Made by a program: the position numbers and the translations under genes
In this document: in pieces, positions 21,417-34,973 of the stretch
How positions within the stretch are numbered: position 1 is the first letter of the stretch
Layout: the number at the start of each line of letters is the position of its first letter
Notes under the pieces: model-generated
What the model was told of the DNA's origin: nothing
The model's database searches: none
What the model saw: only the letters and a program-made list of their open reading frames with translations
Assembly: GCA_963573385.1 (NCBI GenBank)
Contig: CAUYLG010038528.1
Coordinates: forward strand, 1-64,000
DNA length: 64,000 bases
Direction of reading: 5' to 3'
From: Cacajao melanocephalus
Taxonomy: Eukaryota > Chordata > Mammalia > Primates > Pitheciidae

Positions 21417-22973
21417 GATGATTAAAAGATATGTCATTTAGTCTGTTTATTACAAAGTCCATTACCATTATTACCAGAGCCTTGGGAATAAAATAAGAAC
21501 ATTAGAGTGCTTTCTGCCAGTTGCTAGCAGCAGATCAAAGCATCTTGTCAAGGGCAATTACACTTATTGTTCACCCACCAAAAAAATCCCAAGTAATTTC
21601 CAGTAACAGACTTAAAACATGTTTTCCCTCCTTAGCCATTTAATATGATAAATTCAAAGACATTTAGAATAAGAATACACAAGAAACCCTAATTGTTAGA
21701 ACTAGATTTTCAGCAAAGGTTTTACATTTTCTCTACATGCTCAATATGATTAAATATTTATCAGCTAAACCTAAGAAATGCCTGCAAACCCAGTGTTTTG
21801 TGTACTCACTTCATAGGCTCCCAGAAGGTTTACATTTATGACAAGCTACTTATTGTATAAATTTAAGTTGGATTTGAAGTATCTGATATTCAGCAGCCAT
21901 TAAGGAGACTCTAGCAGCATTTATGAAGGCTGGCCACTTAGTCCTTCCTTTTGTATTGTGGAAGATTGTAAGAGAAACAGACTTGTGCTGTCCTGACCTA
22001 TCCTATGCTGTTGTTTACCTCTCATTTCCAACAGAAAGAGAAAGCAGGAAGGCACAAACCTGTAACCACTAGAACAAGCATCAGCTAAAAATTACTAATA
22101 AATAAGTAGATGTGTCATGTAGAAGGATCTACAAGAATTGCTTTAACTATGAGTGCAGTAAACCAACCACACGCATAAAATGTAATAGGATACATTGCTG
22201 CCTCATGAGGTTTTTATTGTTATCCATAAAACTTCACTACAAAATGTTCATTTTTTATATTCACTTAATTTTAATTTTAAAATATTTATGTGCTACAGTA
22301 CAGAATAGTTTCCATCTAACAAATAGTTCATGTTCTGAAAATTAATTAATAAACAATATTATAAATCAAAGTTGACACTCCAAGCCAGGTCACAAATGAA
22401 GTTACACATGCTAGAAATATAATAGTAGTTTTCCAATATAATCGCCAAATTTTCTTACAACACTGAGTACTAACGAACACGTTAATTAGTGATAGAGCTT
22501 TATATCACAACTGTTTAACATTTTTAAATGTTTTTTGAAGAAGTCTTTCAAAAATAGAAAGCATTCTTAAAATATCTGCTATGACTTATAACATTGAGCT
22601 GATATTATGAGTATTCTCATTGTGATGTGCTAATTTTTCAGAAGTGTGGGACATAGGGTTTTATGGGAACTGCTCATTCTTTTGGCATATTTTCCATGTC
22701 TCTTGAAGTACCTACATAATCACCACAACAGAACCATGAGACCTGTTTAACAAAATTACTTAACAAATTTAAGCCAGGGCATTTTTTTTCCAAGTGATAA
22801 TCTTATCCTCTAAAAATGCATCTCTTTTATGTTGTTCTTAGTGACTTTTGTCTTTATAACACTCCCCTAAAATATAACCAGATTTCAAATGGTTAGAAAA
22901 AATATCTGAAACTCAAAAACAAATGAAAAGAGATTATTGGCTGTTCTATAAACACAGTATTGGGTTTCACTTT
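21417..22973. other. Unassigned AT-rich DNA, no gene
   Basis: About 1.5 kb with no repeat I can name and no plausible exon. The frame at 22112-22345 (+) has no recognisable motif. Confidence 0.5.
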
Positions 22974-23348
22974 TGATATGGTCTGGCTATGTCCCCACCC
23001 AAGTCTCATCTTAAACTGTAGTTCTCATAATTCCCACATTTCATGGGAGGGACTCCTGAGAGGTAATTGAATCATGGGAGCCAGTTACCACCATACTGTT
23101 CTCATGATAGTGAGTGAATTCTCATGAGATCTGATAGTTTTATAAAAGGCTTTTCCCTGCTTCACTCTGCACTTCTCCTTGCTGCTGCCATGTGAAGAAG
23201 GACATGTTTGCTTCCCCTTCCACCATGATTGTAAGTTTCCTGAAGCCTCCTCAGCCCTACAGAACAGTGAGTCAATTAAATCTCTTTTCTTTATAAATTA
23301 CCCAGTCTCAAGTACATCCTTATAGCAGCATGAGAATGGACTAATACA
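22974..23348 (+). mobile_element. MST: Solo MST/THE1-type MaLR LTR with perfect TSD
   Basis: A full-length LTR: tgatatggtctggctatgtc at the start, gggagggactcctgagaggt, attgaatcatgggagccagt, gagatctgatagttttataa, ccaccatgattgtaagtttc, aattacccagtctcaagtac and the end gagaatggactaataca. Flanks are acttt at 22969-22973 and again at 23349-23353, a perfect 5-bp TSD, so this is an LTR-LTR recombination product with the internal region lost. Confidence 0.95.
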
Positions 23349-23439
23349 ACTTTCTATTGAATGAGCCATTTACAGATCTGAAGAGGAAGAGGTTAATTTG
23401 TATATTGTTCTATTAGAGATGAGAGGTAGACACTATAGT

Positions 23440-23645
23440 GACAGCCCCCACTCCATTCTCTAGCCAAAGATGTCTATGTCCTAATAATCTCTGGAATCTG
23501 GGAATATATTTCCTTACATAGTAAAAGAGACTTTGCAGAAGTGACTAAGCTAAGCATCTTGAGATGGTGAGATTAGCCTGGATTATCAGGTGGGCCTCAT
23601 TTAAGCACAGAATTAATGACATTATGCCTTGATCTTCTGGAAACT
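23440..23645 (+). mobile_element. MLT1: MLT1-family LTR fragment
   Basis: The order gtctatgtcctaataatctc, atttccttacatagtaaaag, gactttgcagaagtgactaa, cttgagatggtgagattagc and gattatcaggtgggcctcat is the 5' half of an older MLT1-type LTR. The 3' half is not recognisable. Confidence 0.65.
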
Positions 23646-23937
23646 TCACATATGTTGGCTTGAACAGAACCTAGGCATAGAAAATACTGATGTATTTTAG
23701 CAGATACTTGAAAACTCTGGAAAGAGCTTCCCAGATGCTCCAAATTTTAATTTTTGAATTACCTTTTTATATTTATATTTTGTATTTACATTCATGTCCA
23801 TATTCAGTACTTCAGGGGTTTGGAGCAGAGCTGTGCTTGGTGAGGAGCTGAAACCAGAAAAGTAGTGGTTTAAACAATTTTCTTGCCAATGAATAGATGA
23901 GTTATAATTTACTTGACATTAGCATAGTACATTTTTA
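23646..23937. other. Unassigned AT-rich DNA
   Basis: No gene or named repeat. Confidence 0.45.
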
Positions 23938-24563
23938 TTCTTTGTTTATTTTTCATTTTACTTTAAGTTCTGGGATACATGTGCAGAATGTGCAGGTTTG
24001 TTACATAGGTATACATATGCCATGGTGGTTTGCTGCACCTATTGACTCAGCATCTAGGTTTTAAGTCCCACACGTATTAGCTGTTTGTCCTAATGCTCTC
24101 CCTCCCCTTACCCCCCACCACCCAGAAGGCCCCCGGGTGTGATGTTCCCCTCCCGGTGTCCATGTGTTCTCAATGTTCAACACCCCCGTATGAGTGAGAA
24201 AAAATTTGGTTTTCTGTTGTCTGTGTTAGTTTGCTGAGAATGATGGCTTCCAGCTTCATCCATGTCCTTGCAAAGGACATGAACTCATACTTTTTTATGT
24301 CTGCATAGTATTGCATGGTGTGTATGTGCCACATTTTCTTTATCTAGTCTATCATTTATGAAGATTTGGATTGGTTCCAAGTCTTTGCTATTGTAAATAG
24401 TGCTGCAATAAACCTTATCTGTGCATGTGTTTTTATAGTAGAATGATTTATAATCCTTTGGGTATATACCCAGTTAATGGGATTGCTGGGTCAAATGGTA
24501 TTTCTGGTTCTAGATCCTTGAGGAATTGTCACACTGTTGTCCACAATGGTTGAACTAATTTAT
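23938..24563 (-). mobile_element. 5'-truncated primate L1, antisense
   Basis: Starting from a T-rich tail, the plus strand reads actttaagttctgggataca, tgttacataggtatacatat, catggtggtttgctgcacct, gtccatgtgttctcaatgtt, gctgagaatgatggcttcca, tttgggtatatacccagtta and tccacaatggttgaactaat, then leaves L1. It covers the 3' UTR and the last roughly 350 bp of ORF2 on the minus strand. No TSD was found by eye. Confidence 0.93.
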
Positions 24564-24754
24564 TGGCTTTCTGTGTTGGATTCATCTTTTCCTGTAGTCT
24601 CCTAGGTCAAAGGCACATTTACAAGGGCTTCACAATTATTTAAGTTTTAAAGTAAGATAATTAAATTAACTCCCAAGGTAATTTTCAGCTCTAAATCTCC
24701 ACATGACATTTTTATTTGGTCCTAACAACAATACCAACAACAATAATAGAGAGT

Positions 24755-24945
24755 TTAATATTTTTATTCACCTACTAATTCATCTAACGATCATTTATTT
24801 AGTGCTTGTTATGTGCCAAATACTATTTTAGGTGCAGGGAATATGGCAATAGGTGGAAGGCTCTACTGTCATAGAGTTTAAATGACAATGGGAGGAGAAG
24901 ACAATAAATAAACATACAAATTAATATAAGTATAATGTCAGGTTG
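24755..24945 (-). repeat. L2: L2 LINE 3' end, antisense
   Basis: Reads tcatttatttagtgcttgtt, atgtgccaaatactatttta, ggtgcagggaatatggcaat, then a purine-rich gacaataaataaacatac. This is the reverse complement of the L2 3' end that normally ends in a tgaatgaa-type repeat. Confidence 0.7.
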
Positions 24946-26159
24946 CATTATTGCTACTAAAAACATTTAGTAGAATAAAGAAGAAGCAAGAATCCTCTCT
25001 AAAATGACTCAAGGATCTCTTTTTAGAATTAATCATTCTTAATCCATATTGTTTCTGTAGTCTTTCATGCTTTTTACTTGACATATCCTGAAATTTTAAT
25101 TTATTATTTACAGTTATACTAGTTCTTTGCTTTCTTAAATCTATGTTTAAATGAAGTTACCGCTTGCATTATTTTGAAATGCAACCAGCTCTACACTCTT
25201 AGAAAAACTAAGAATACCGTCAATACTGTCAGGCTTTCATATACAGAATGCTATCATTGTCTATGCCTTTGGCAATGCAGATAAAGACGCACAGGTCAGT
25301 AGTATGGTAAAAAAAATTTAAGGCATGAATTTAGCAAAGTAAACATTATTTCCATGTTAGCATCTCCTATAGCTCTTATTCTTTGGGGCAAAACATTGTC
25401 AGCACCAGTGATTCTGCCTTCTCTGAAAATGATCTCTGATCTACCAGGCTGGGCCTCCAATAATTATTTTTAATATATCACCATGCAGTCTTTTCTTAGC
25501 TGAATGGTCCAGCAGTGAACTCCAGACATGAGCTGGGCCAAGCAGACTCTCCTTTATCTCTCAAGATTATGATATTTAGAACAAATGAACTCAGAAGCAG
25601 GACATTGTTAGACCTGAGTCTTTTGAAATGACAACTGTCCAGTACAGTTTTTGAGCACACAGACTGAGGTACGGAGTAATGTACTGTCTGATTTCTTTGT
25701 TATCCATTTCATTTTTGGGTTCCAGGAGACCACCTAATGTTATTCACAAAACCACACTTTGTAATTTAAGCTAGCAAAAATCCTTTGTGCAGCTTGTTTT
25801 CTTAGCAATAGCATCCGACTGACTTTTGTAATTAGACAGCCATTGCAGATTGAGTGTCATGTATTTGAGATCCTGAATGGCTTAGATGTGCAAAGCACAT
25901 TCCTTTGATCAATAATATTGTTAGTGTTCCATTATTCACCAGCCTGATTTGCTTCTGGCTTCAGACAAGGCTGATGGGCTGAGGAGGAGGAAATAACACA
26001 GTTAGTTATACCTCTCCATGTCCTCCATGATCAAAATAGATCTGTTATGAGCACACACATGGAAGAAATGTAGAGAATTTCTGAGGCTCAAAACATGTTC
26101 AGAAATAAAATATAAAATAAATTAAAAGGAAGGTTGATTTAAAACATAAAAGCTTCTGG
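24946..26159. other. Unassigned DNA, no gene
   Basis: About 1.2 kb. A phrase at about 25510-25570 (gaactccagacatgagctgg, gccaagcagactctccttta) suggests an old interspersed repeat I cannot name. No coding signal. Confidence 0.45.
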
Positions 26160-26464
26160 AACTGCGCTATTATGGTTGCCATTAACCATACATGTCTATT
26201 GAGCACTTCACATATGCACATATGGCTAATTCAAACTGAGATGGTCTTAGTGTAATATAAACACTAGACTTCAAAGACTTAGTATTTAAAAAAAGCAATA
26301 ATTTTTATATTGATTTCATATTGAAAGATAATTTTTAGATATGTTGGGGTAAATTAAATGTTACTAAGATTAATTTCACCTGTTTCTTTTTACTTTTTTA
26401 ACATGGCTGCTAGAAATTTTGGACTACATATAAGGCTCACATTATCTTTCTATTGAACAGTGCT
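26160..26464. mobile_element. hAT-Charlie-type non-autonomous DNA transposon
   Basis: The left end (ctgcgctattatggttgcca) and right end (tctattgaacagtgctac) are imperfect inverted copies of a cagcgctgtccaata-type terminus. Inside are gtctattgagcacttcacat, cttcaaagacttagtattta and ttcacctgtttctttttact. It resembles the MER3/Charlie group; exact family not asserted. Confidence 0.6.
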
Positions 26465-26843
26465 ACCTCTAGACTCTGTGGAAGTATAATCATCATTCTT
26501 TAAGGGGAAAATTGACAGCTCTTACTGAGTCCTAAAAGACTTCCCTGGTGTAGCTATTAAGTGATTACAAGTGTAAAGTACTGCAAAATGTAACCAAGAT
26601 GAACATACATAGTGAATTTAGGACTCTGCTCAGCCTCTCCTCACCCTTTGGAAGCCAAAGTGCCGACAGTTGTCTTTCCTGACTCAGGCCTTTAGCCCTC
26701 TGAGAGTGCACTTAGCATTTTAATCCAAGCACTAAAGTAATTCCTGCTGCTGGGAATAAAAACTAGGGACATAATTCCATGCAGTAATTTGTATAGGCAT
26801 CACTGATTTTTTAATGAGGGCTTTTCCAAGATACAAAAAATAA
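26465..26843. other. Unassigned DNA
   Basis: No gene or nameable repeat. Confidence 0.45.
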
Positions 26844-27449
<606 letters not shown>

Positions 27450-27625
27450 GCTTGCCATTAAAATATATATTTGTTTACTCAATTATTGTCAATCTCCCTT
27501 TTTAGAATGTAAGTGTTCTAAAGAAAGAGACCTTGCTTTGTACAATGCGGTATCTCTCCATCAATTACAGTATCTGATGCATATTTATTTCAAAATAAAC
27601 ATATGCTAATCAATGAATAAACAAA
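27450..27625 (+). repeat. L2: L2 LINE 3' end
   Basis: Reads tttgtttactcaattattgt, ctttttagaatgtaagtgtt, gaaagagaccttgctttgta, atatttatttcaaaataaac and ends ctaatcaatgaataaac, the diverged order of the L2 3' UTR and tail. Confidence 0.65.
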
Positions 27626-29039
27626 TAATAATGTTTTGAATATCATTATGTTACTTTACTCCAAATTTACAACTCTACTATGCTGGTTCAGTGATCTCAA
27701 TGGTCTAAAACCCACCATATTTATAAGCAAGTTTTCCATTTAGAGTCTGAAGCAAACTTCTGTTTTCTGCTGCTTTTCAGAGTGTTGTCTGTCTGATGGT
27801 ATAAAAACAAAACAAGTTGTCTCTGGATATTTCACACAAAGAAAAGGAGCATTTAAAGTAGCAGAAAAAAATGAGGATCTACTCAATTGGCTAAGAAATT
27901 TTATGCAAAACTACTGTTTTAAAATCAAAATTAGTTTTAATATTTTCCCTACCCTTACCTTTATCTAGGTCCTGCCTTTCAACAAACTCACAAAAGGATT
28001 AAACTCCTCTTTGGAATTTATCTTCTGTTTTTTGGTTTTCTCTATGTACAATGTTAAGTATGTTACAATATCCACAATTACTGCTTACTCCATTCTCTTA
28101 AATTACAAGCCATTTTAGCATTTATGAAAGAACTACTGTGTATGCCATACCAGGTCCTGGCAGGTGATGAGGTGGCATACATAGAAGCTCCTCACCATCT
28201 TGCAGCTGGCTACCAACTAGAGGATGCAATTCGGCTGCTGGCCATTGCAATTTTGTGGCTTACTGTCTCTAATATCATGTCAGACATTTGGGGCGAAATA
28301 CACAATTACTCTGATACGTCCTCTCTGACTTTCCTTTTTCCACTTGTCTCAGGACAACAGCTCTTATCCCCTTAATAAGATCACCTTTCATATGTCACTT
28401 GCAGGTAATAAGATATTTCTCCAAAACTTACTCTGAGAGGCAGTTTTCCTTAGACTCATGATAGATGGCATTAGGTGCCCACAAAGGGAGTAAATGTCTA
28501 TATTTTTGTTTAGTCTCACCTATAAATCATTATAAAACAAAAATTGACATTTCAACCTTAGGTACAACTTGTTAATTTATATTTCCTTAGTACTTTATAC
28601 TTTTCAAAAATATCTTAAAATTTTTAGTATGAATAATGTATATATTATGAGGATATAAAGCACATAAGCGGACTGCCTGAAGACCAGCAAGAGCAATAAG
28701 TACTTCATGAAATAAATTCTAAGAGCCCAAGCTTAAGCAAAAACAACTGGAATAAAGAGGACTTAAGCAGGATATGGAATCAAAATGAGTTGAATGGATG
28801 ATGACTGTACAGTTGAACATTATTCCACAGCTGGGTAAAATGGATAGATGGTGCTTCTGTTCACAGTTAAGATAAAAAGAAGAGCCCTTTTCACACTGTT
28901 GACACCCTGGGATATCTCATCAACAAGCATGAGTTCATCTACCATCAACATGCCTTGATTTCCAAACCTGTGTCTCTTGCCCATATATGTGTTTCAGGCT
29001 GTAGACATATATGAGGTTGCCAATGGGACAGCTTTGTTT
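27626..29039. other. Unassigned DNA, one faint L2-like patch
   Basis: About 1.4 kb with no gene. At about 28115-28200, tttatgaaagaactactgtg and tatgccataccaggtcctgg may be an antisense L2 or MIR trace. The 83-residue frame at 28124-28375 begins there and has no recognised domain. Confidence 0.4.
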
Positions 29040-29540
29040 AGATGGTCCACAGGCGTCTCAAACAACATTTCCAAAAACAAAGTCACCATCTCATTCTCCC
29101 AAAGCCATTCCTCTTTTATATTCCCATTCTCAGAAAATTCCTCTATCACTTAATAAGAAACAAAAACTATTATTTTTTCCTATCTTTCATTGCCCACTTA
29201 CAATTTGTCATCAGATTGTGTTGATTCTATTTACTATCTCCAATACATCAATTTTTCCCCATGCTTTTGGTATCTTACTTTATATAAAGCATGATCTTAC
29301 TCCAGGATTATGCAGCAACCTAATTTCCCTTCCTTCTGGTCTTTGCCTCTTTCATTTTCACTTGCCTTCTACTCTTGTCAAATTCATTTATGTCTGTAAA
29401 TTATGTTCCTAAAACACCAGCTTCCTTATTTAAACCTTTTACCCAGTTATCTGTGGTTCTCAAGATAAATGTGATTGCCTTACTATGACATCCTGCTTTC
29501 TATAAGAGATGGCCTTTGTCTACCTTTCCACCCTTGTCTC
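29040..29540 (+). repeat. L2: L2 LINE ORF2/3' fragment
   Basis: A pyrimidine-rich sense L2 stretch: gcgtctcaaacaacatttcc, cattctcccaaagccattcc, tccaatacatcaatttttcc, tgtggttctcaagataaatg. It matches the order of L2 sequence from the end of the RT domain onward. The 133-residue frame 29011-29412 is a residual open frame through it, too diverged to be functional. Confidence 0.6.
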
Positions 29541-30059
29541 TCAGCACTAGTCGTCTTCCAGATAAGCATCCCAAACAGTCATGCAGCACTATTATGACCC
29601 TCTGCATGGGAACCATGTGGTTATTCATGGTAACCACCAATTACCTCTAGTGTCCAATACTTTTAGAGTCAAGTTAAATAAGGACCAAAAAGTATCTATG
29701 GATTTGACAATTAGGACCTTATCAAGAGCAATTTTAGATAAAGAATAAAATGAAAAAACAAACTACAGCATCAGACGAGGTACTGAGGAAGTGGTCACAG
29801 AAAGAATTGACAACTCATCCACCTCATAAAGTACTTACTGAATTGACCAAGTACATAACAAAGTAGATAGACGCATGACACTGAATTGATCCTTTAAATT
29901 CAGGTAAAATTTAACTAAGAAGACACTGTCAAGAGTGTTCCAATATGACTGTAGCCAAATAGTATCACAAAAGCAAAGAGCTGGAAGAAAGACTGCTGTT
30001 GGCAAGGGGGCAGAGATGATCTCAAGCAACATTGTAATATTAGAGCTTAAAATAGGAAA
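29541..30059. other. Unassigned DNA
   Basis: No gene or named repeat; the frame 29835-30083 (-) has no recognised motif. Confidence 0.45.
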
Positions 30060-30330
30060 TAGAAAATAATCGATGATACTCATGAGGTGGAGAGAATCAG
30101 ACCATGGAGGGCCCTGTTTGTCTTGTCAAGTTAGGTCTTATGCTTTTAGCAGATAAAAAGCCATTGAAAAGTTTAAAGAGGAATAGAAATGGAACCTGAT
30201 TTTAATTTCTGATAGATTACTCTGACTGCAGAGCAGAGGACAGCTTTGAAGGGAACAAGACTGGAGGCATAGAAGAAGACTAGGGATGAAGGAATACAGA
30301 GAAGGGTAGACAGAATCCAGGTTTTATTAA
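30060..30330 (-). repeat. L2: L2 LINE fragment, antisense
   Basis: Reads ttaggtcttatgcttttagc, aaaagccattgaaaagttta, tagattactctgactgcaga and ctggaggcatagaagaagac, the reverse complement of the L2 region encoding the C-terminal end of the RT. It is paralogous to 640-870. Confidence 0.62.
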
Positions 30331-30759
30331 ATCCAAGTCACACTGGTGACCTAGATAGGGCAGGCATTGTTATTCTGCTTTTACAGTTCAGGTGGCAGAA
30401 AAGGAGAGATGAAGATGATACAATTGATTTCTCGCAAATCTGAAAAGAAAGCACAAATTTTTCACTCACAGCCTAGTGCACTTAGAGCTGGCAACCATGA
30501 AAATTTCATTATTTAAGGATTTCAATTAGAACAATTTATACGATCAACTTAGCTGTAGACCCTTGGCTGAGGTTTCAGTACAAACTTCTACTTGTTTGTT
30601 TGCTTAACAGATAGATATAGAAAGAAAAAAATATAAATGCATGTATGCCTGGGTTAGTATACATACATATATTCCTCAGCTTTTTCCAGTGAAAGGGCCT
30701 AGAAGCAATGACACACACCTAACAAACAGATCTTGGTTTTTGGATATATTCTCTAAAAA
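30331..30759. other. Unassigned DNA
   Basis: No gene seen. The frame at 30641-30874 (+) is unremarkable. Confidence 0.4.
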
Positions 30760-31825
30760 AAGAAACAGTCCTCTTAGAAAAGTAGTTGATTCCAGGATTG
30801 AGGCAGGGAAACTACAAGATGAGCCTCGAATATCTTATTTTTCCAAACAAAAATATTCAAAGATGGATGGGTAGCATATGAAAATGTCATAGGAGCCAGC
30901 TGAAGGAACTCCCAATGATCAAACTCAGAATAATTGGAGCCATAAAATAAATAACAATGACATTGGATTACATCCATAGAATAAAACAAATATCCTTGAG
31001 TCCATACTGATAAATACAAATAATTGAATGAATAAATCTGGGAAAGGGCAACCTCTTCCATTCAGAATTCTAATTAATAAATGTAAAAGGAATGAGGAAA
31101 ATAGAAAATGATCATAAGGCCAATGCCACAGTAATAGCCTCCAGCAAGATCTACTAATTGATGCTAAAATTAATGAATGAAAGCTTCAGGAGAAACAGAA
31201 CATTTGCACAGTCTCAAAATCTTTCCCCCAAGAGACTATAAAATGAAAAATAATAACTTTATAGTGGAGAAAGCTGGTAGACACTGCCTTACCTAGTGAT
31301 CAAGGTCAACAACATCAATAATAAGACTTCATACACTCCTTGTGTAATTCCTTGAGAAGGGCAAAATATTAATTCTGTAGTGTTCTTGCCAAAAACATAT
31401 AACATCAATCTAATCAGGAGAAAACATCAGTCATACCCAAATTGAGGGACATTCTACAAAAAAACAATCAGTACTCTTAAACAATGTCAAGACAAGGGAA
31501 GAATGAGGAATTGTCACTGATTGGAGGACATTGGGCAGAACTATAATAACTAAATGCAATGTGGGATGCTGAATTGGATTAGGGAACAGAAAAGAATGTT
31601 AGTGGAAAAAACTGATGAACAAATAATAAAGTCTGTAGTTTACTTAATAGTAATGCAGCAACGTTAATTCCTTGGTTCTGAATAAAGTACTATGTAAGAA
31701 CATAAATTATGATTATGCATAATATTAACATTAGGGAAAGCTGGGTGAAGAAAATCCAAAGCTTTCTGATCTATTTTTGCAACTTTTCTAGTTCAAAATT
31801 GTTCAAAAATTAAAAAAATTAAGCA
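30760..31825 (+). mobile_element. Ancient L1 (L1ME-like) long 3' UTR
   Basis: Recognisable by its 3' order: gaatgaggaattgtcactga, ttggaggacattgggcagaa, actaaatgcaatgtgggatg, gattagggaacagaaaagaa, aagtctgtagtttacttaat, aacattagggaaagctgggt, ctatttttgcaacttttcta, and a final attaaaaaaatta. The upstream part (tgtcataggagccagctgaa, ggattacatccatagaataa) fits the unusually long UTR of old L1s. Frame 30774-31061 (-) is incidental. Confidence 0.75.
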
Positions 31826-32307
31826 ATGAAAGAAATACACTTTTTAAAAATTTCTGGACAATACTGAATTGTATTCAATAAACATAAATCTTTTAAGAGA
31901 TTATTAATATGTTAAATTAGATTTTTCTTTTCTTCATTTTTTCTGCACCGGAGCCCCAGTTCACCTAAATAGGAGGAAGCTCAGTGGCCTGCACATAGTT
32001 TAAAATTGAAGAGCCATAAAAATTCTGAAAAGGTACATCAGAACCTTTGAAATAGGGCAGGAACTGTTCCAGATTAAGTTTTTTAATGGACAGCATTCTG
32101 GAATCAAACACAAAAATGTTTTAAAACCCCTGAAAAAGTCAAATGACCAAGGACTAGAGCATTGAAAGGCCCACATTTGAGGTCGAGTTCTCCCACCCTT
32201 ATATGGGTAAAGAGAACCACTTTGCAGGCCTCTGGTCCCTTGCTGGTTAACTGGAGACACTACAAATACTGACTTCACAGGACTGTTATAAGAATTTCCT
32301 GAATAGT
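31826..32307. other. Unassigned DNA
   Basis: Slightly less AT-rich than the surroundings; nothing recognised. The 92-residue frame 32000-32278 (-) shows no domain. Confidence 0.4.
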
Positions 32308-32683
32308 GACTCTTATGGACTGCATGTTTGCATCCCTCCCGAATTGGTATGTTGAAATCCTAACCCCCAGTGGGATGGTATTAGGAGGTGAAGGCTTTGG
32401 GAGGTCAGTAAGTTTAGATAAAGTCATGAGGTTGGGGCCCCAACGATGGGCTTAGTGCCTTATAAGAAGAGAAAGAGCTCTCATCTTTCTCTGTGAAAGG
32501 ACGTATGAAGGACATTGCTAGAAGAGGTCATCTGCAAACCAGGAAGAGGGCCTTCATCAAGAACCCAACCCTGCTGACACCCTGATTACAGACTTTCAGC
32601 CTCCAGAATCTCAAGAAATAAATTGCTGTGTAGTCAAGTCAGTCAAGGGTGTCCTCTTATAGCAACCTAAACTGATTAAGACA
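32308..32683 (+). mobile_element. MLT1: MLT1-type MaLR solo LTR
   Basis: Near full length: cttatggactgcatgtttgc, ggtatgttgaaatcctaacc, gatggtattaggaggtgaag, gggcttagtgccttataaga, gcaaaccaggaagagggcct, cctgattacagactttcagc, ctcaagaaataaattgctgt and the end actgattaagaca. A T-start and exact TSD are not clear. Confidence 0.88.
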
Positions 32684-33479
32684 GAAACTGTAAAAATCAC
32701 ATTTTGTTCATACATACTAGATACTATTAATAAAAACTACAAAGATAATATATAAAATGTTATTTGAAATATAGGTCTGACTAAAAAGTAGTCCTTTATT
32801 AATTTTGTTGCTGCTGCTTTTCCCTGCAGATCTGTGAACACTTGGGATAACATAGTGTAAATGGCTTTTCTGACTTGCTTAGAGCACATGGTCTATTTCT
32901 CAAAATCTGTCAACTAATGAAAACAACTGCTGGGATTTAGAAGCCTCTTACTCAAATAGACTATGAAAGACTGCTAAAAGTAAGTCTCAATATTGTTAAT
33001 AAATGTCTGAAGGTAACTGTAAGATGGTAATTGATTACAGAGAGATTCTGGCAATATCACATACTCTGCATTTATCATCACTGCATCACTAGAATAACAT
33101 GATGATGCTGATAGGTTAGCCTCATTACCCATGCAAAGTGATACCAAACCCCAAACAATCTCTGACAGAGTCTCCAATAAAGGAGGTTTGCTCCACTTCC
33201 TTTTCCCCAAAAAACTATTAATTTATTCACAATCAACCAAGTAATCGTGATAACTTATTGGATGCTTTACTTTATTTTTAAAAGTGAGTGACTGCTTTAT
33301 TTTCATCTAACAAATATGAAAGCATTTTTCTTCTCAGGTATATAAGTAATGCAGTATAACATTTTGTTTTAGACACCCCCAAAACAATCTCCTGGTTTTA
33401 CTCCCATTTCTCTGGCCACCCTTTCTAGTATTCTTTGTGAGTTCTTTCTCCTCAACTCATCTTAAAGGTTATTTTTCTA
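32684..33479. other. Unassigned DNA
   Basis: No gene or named repeat. The frame 32974-33210 (-) is unremarkable. Confidence 0.45.
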
Positions 33480-33960
33480 ACAATGTCAATGTCTATTCCC
33501 TCCTGACCTTACACATATTCTCTGATGAGAAGACCTGTCTTATCAGCTGCCTCTTCCTACTGTGGACACTATCATCATTGCTGAAACAATTATAACAGCT
33601 TCCTAACTAGTTTTCACTTCCAGTTTCCTGGCAATCTATTTTATGCATGGCACCCAAAAGTGATCTTTCGCAATTACAAATCTAATAATGGCAATGCCCT
33701 GCTTAAGCCCTTTAAGAGCTCCCCACTACCTTGGAGATGAAGTACTAACTCTTTGTTACCTTCATGATCTCTGCTTAGCTCTCCAGCCCCAGATATTAAC
33801 CACTTCATTTGTTAGCAGTGCATTCCACATTCTTGCATATTTTTGTCCTATCCATTTTCTCCATAACTGGAACTTTGCATTTCATCGATGGTGCCTGACA
33901 TTGGTTAGGAACATTAAGTGCTAGTGAGTAACTGTTAAATGATGAATGAACAAATGAATG
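33480..33960 (+). repeat. L2: L2 LINE ORF2-to-3' fragment
   Basis: The order gacacta-type decay, cagcttcctaactagttttc, aatggcaatgccctgcttaa, gagctccccactaccttgga, gatctctgcttagctctcca, gtgctagtgagtaactgtta and gatgaatgaacaaatgaatg follows L2 through its 3' end. Frames 33688-33924 and 33805-33993 are residues of it. Confidence 0.8.
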
Positions 33961-34973
33961 TTTGAAAATATTTTTATAAACAAGGCAAGCCATTGTAAAA
34001 TTTAACTAAAATTTAAATTTAAAGATATTAATCATTGAATACTATACTACATTAATAAGAACGGGAAACAAATATTAAAATGATCATCTTAATGTCATAT
34101 TTTTGAATAGGTTTTAAAATATTTGTTAATGATATATTTTATTTTGAATCTATTACTAAAAGAATGTACAATTTTATTTCCTGCTATGGAAACTTGAATA
34201 GTTTCAGGATAATTTAACCTATTATGACTTCCATGTGTCAAAATAGTGTGGCATGGACATTTATATAACTACATAGTTGAACAAACCCTCTGCCTATTCA
34301 GTTTCATAGAGGAAAATTCTTGTGCTTGTTTCATGAGAAACTTAAAGAAGTTATTCAAGAGATGAAAAAAAGCTTCTTGATAGAATACTAAGCAATGACT
34401 CCTCTACTTATATGGCATTTCTATAGAAATATGAGCAGAACCTGTCAGCATTTCAGGAATCTGTATGAAAGTGTTTTCATTTTTTTCCCAGGGAAGTTTC
34501 TTAGTACAAAAGGCTACTGCCAAAGTCAGTGAACTTCCAGTTACAGTTAACTGCTCTCTATTTTCCTCTTCAGAGACAGGCAGCAGGCATCCAAATTCTT
34601 ATTCAATCACCCTCTCTCATTTAAACTCTTCCTACTAAGGACTTTCAATACCATAAGTGGAGAAGGAAAAGGTGACAAAAACTGTACAATTTAATATGTA
34701 ATTGCTGCCCTAGTAGGAATATGGAGTGGGAAATTCTATTCCTCATATAACTGCCTCACTATTTTTCTATCAATAAGCATTTTTACTCATTCATGAAGAC
34801 ACAGATCCCTTTAATAATTTCTTCATCATCATCACTTTAATCTTTAATAGGTAAAAGCATGGGCTCATATTCTACTTGTGTGACTCATTATAATGCAAAG
34901 GCTACAACCTCAAACTACATGGCATATATAAGTGGGGCAGAACATAGACAAGAAGCAGGTCAATTATAAAGTC
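33961..34973. other. Unassigned AT-rich DNA
   Basis: About 1 kb; no gene or named repeat. Confidence 0.5.

Noticed and set aside
29011..29412. 133-aa plus-strand frame
   Set aside because: Runs through a decayed L2 stretch, has no domain and no start context or splice support.
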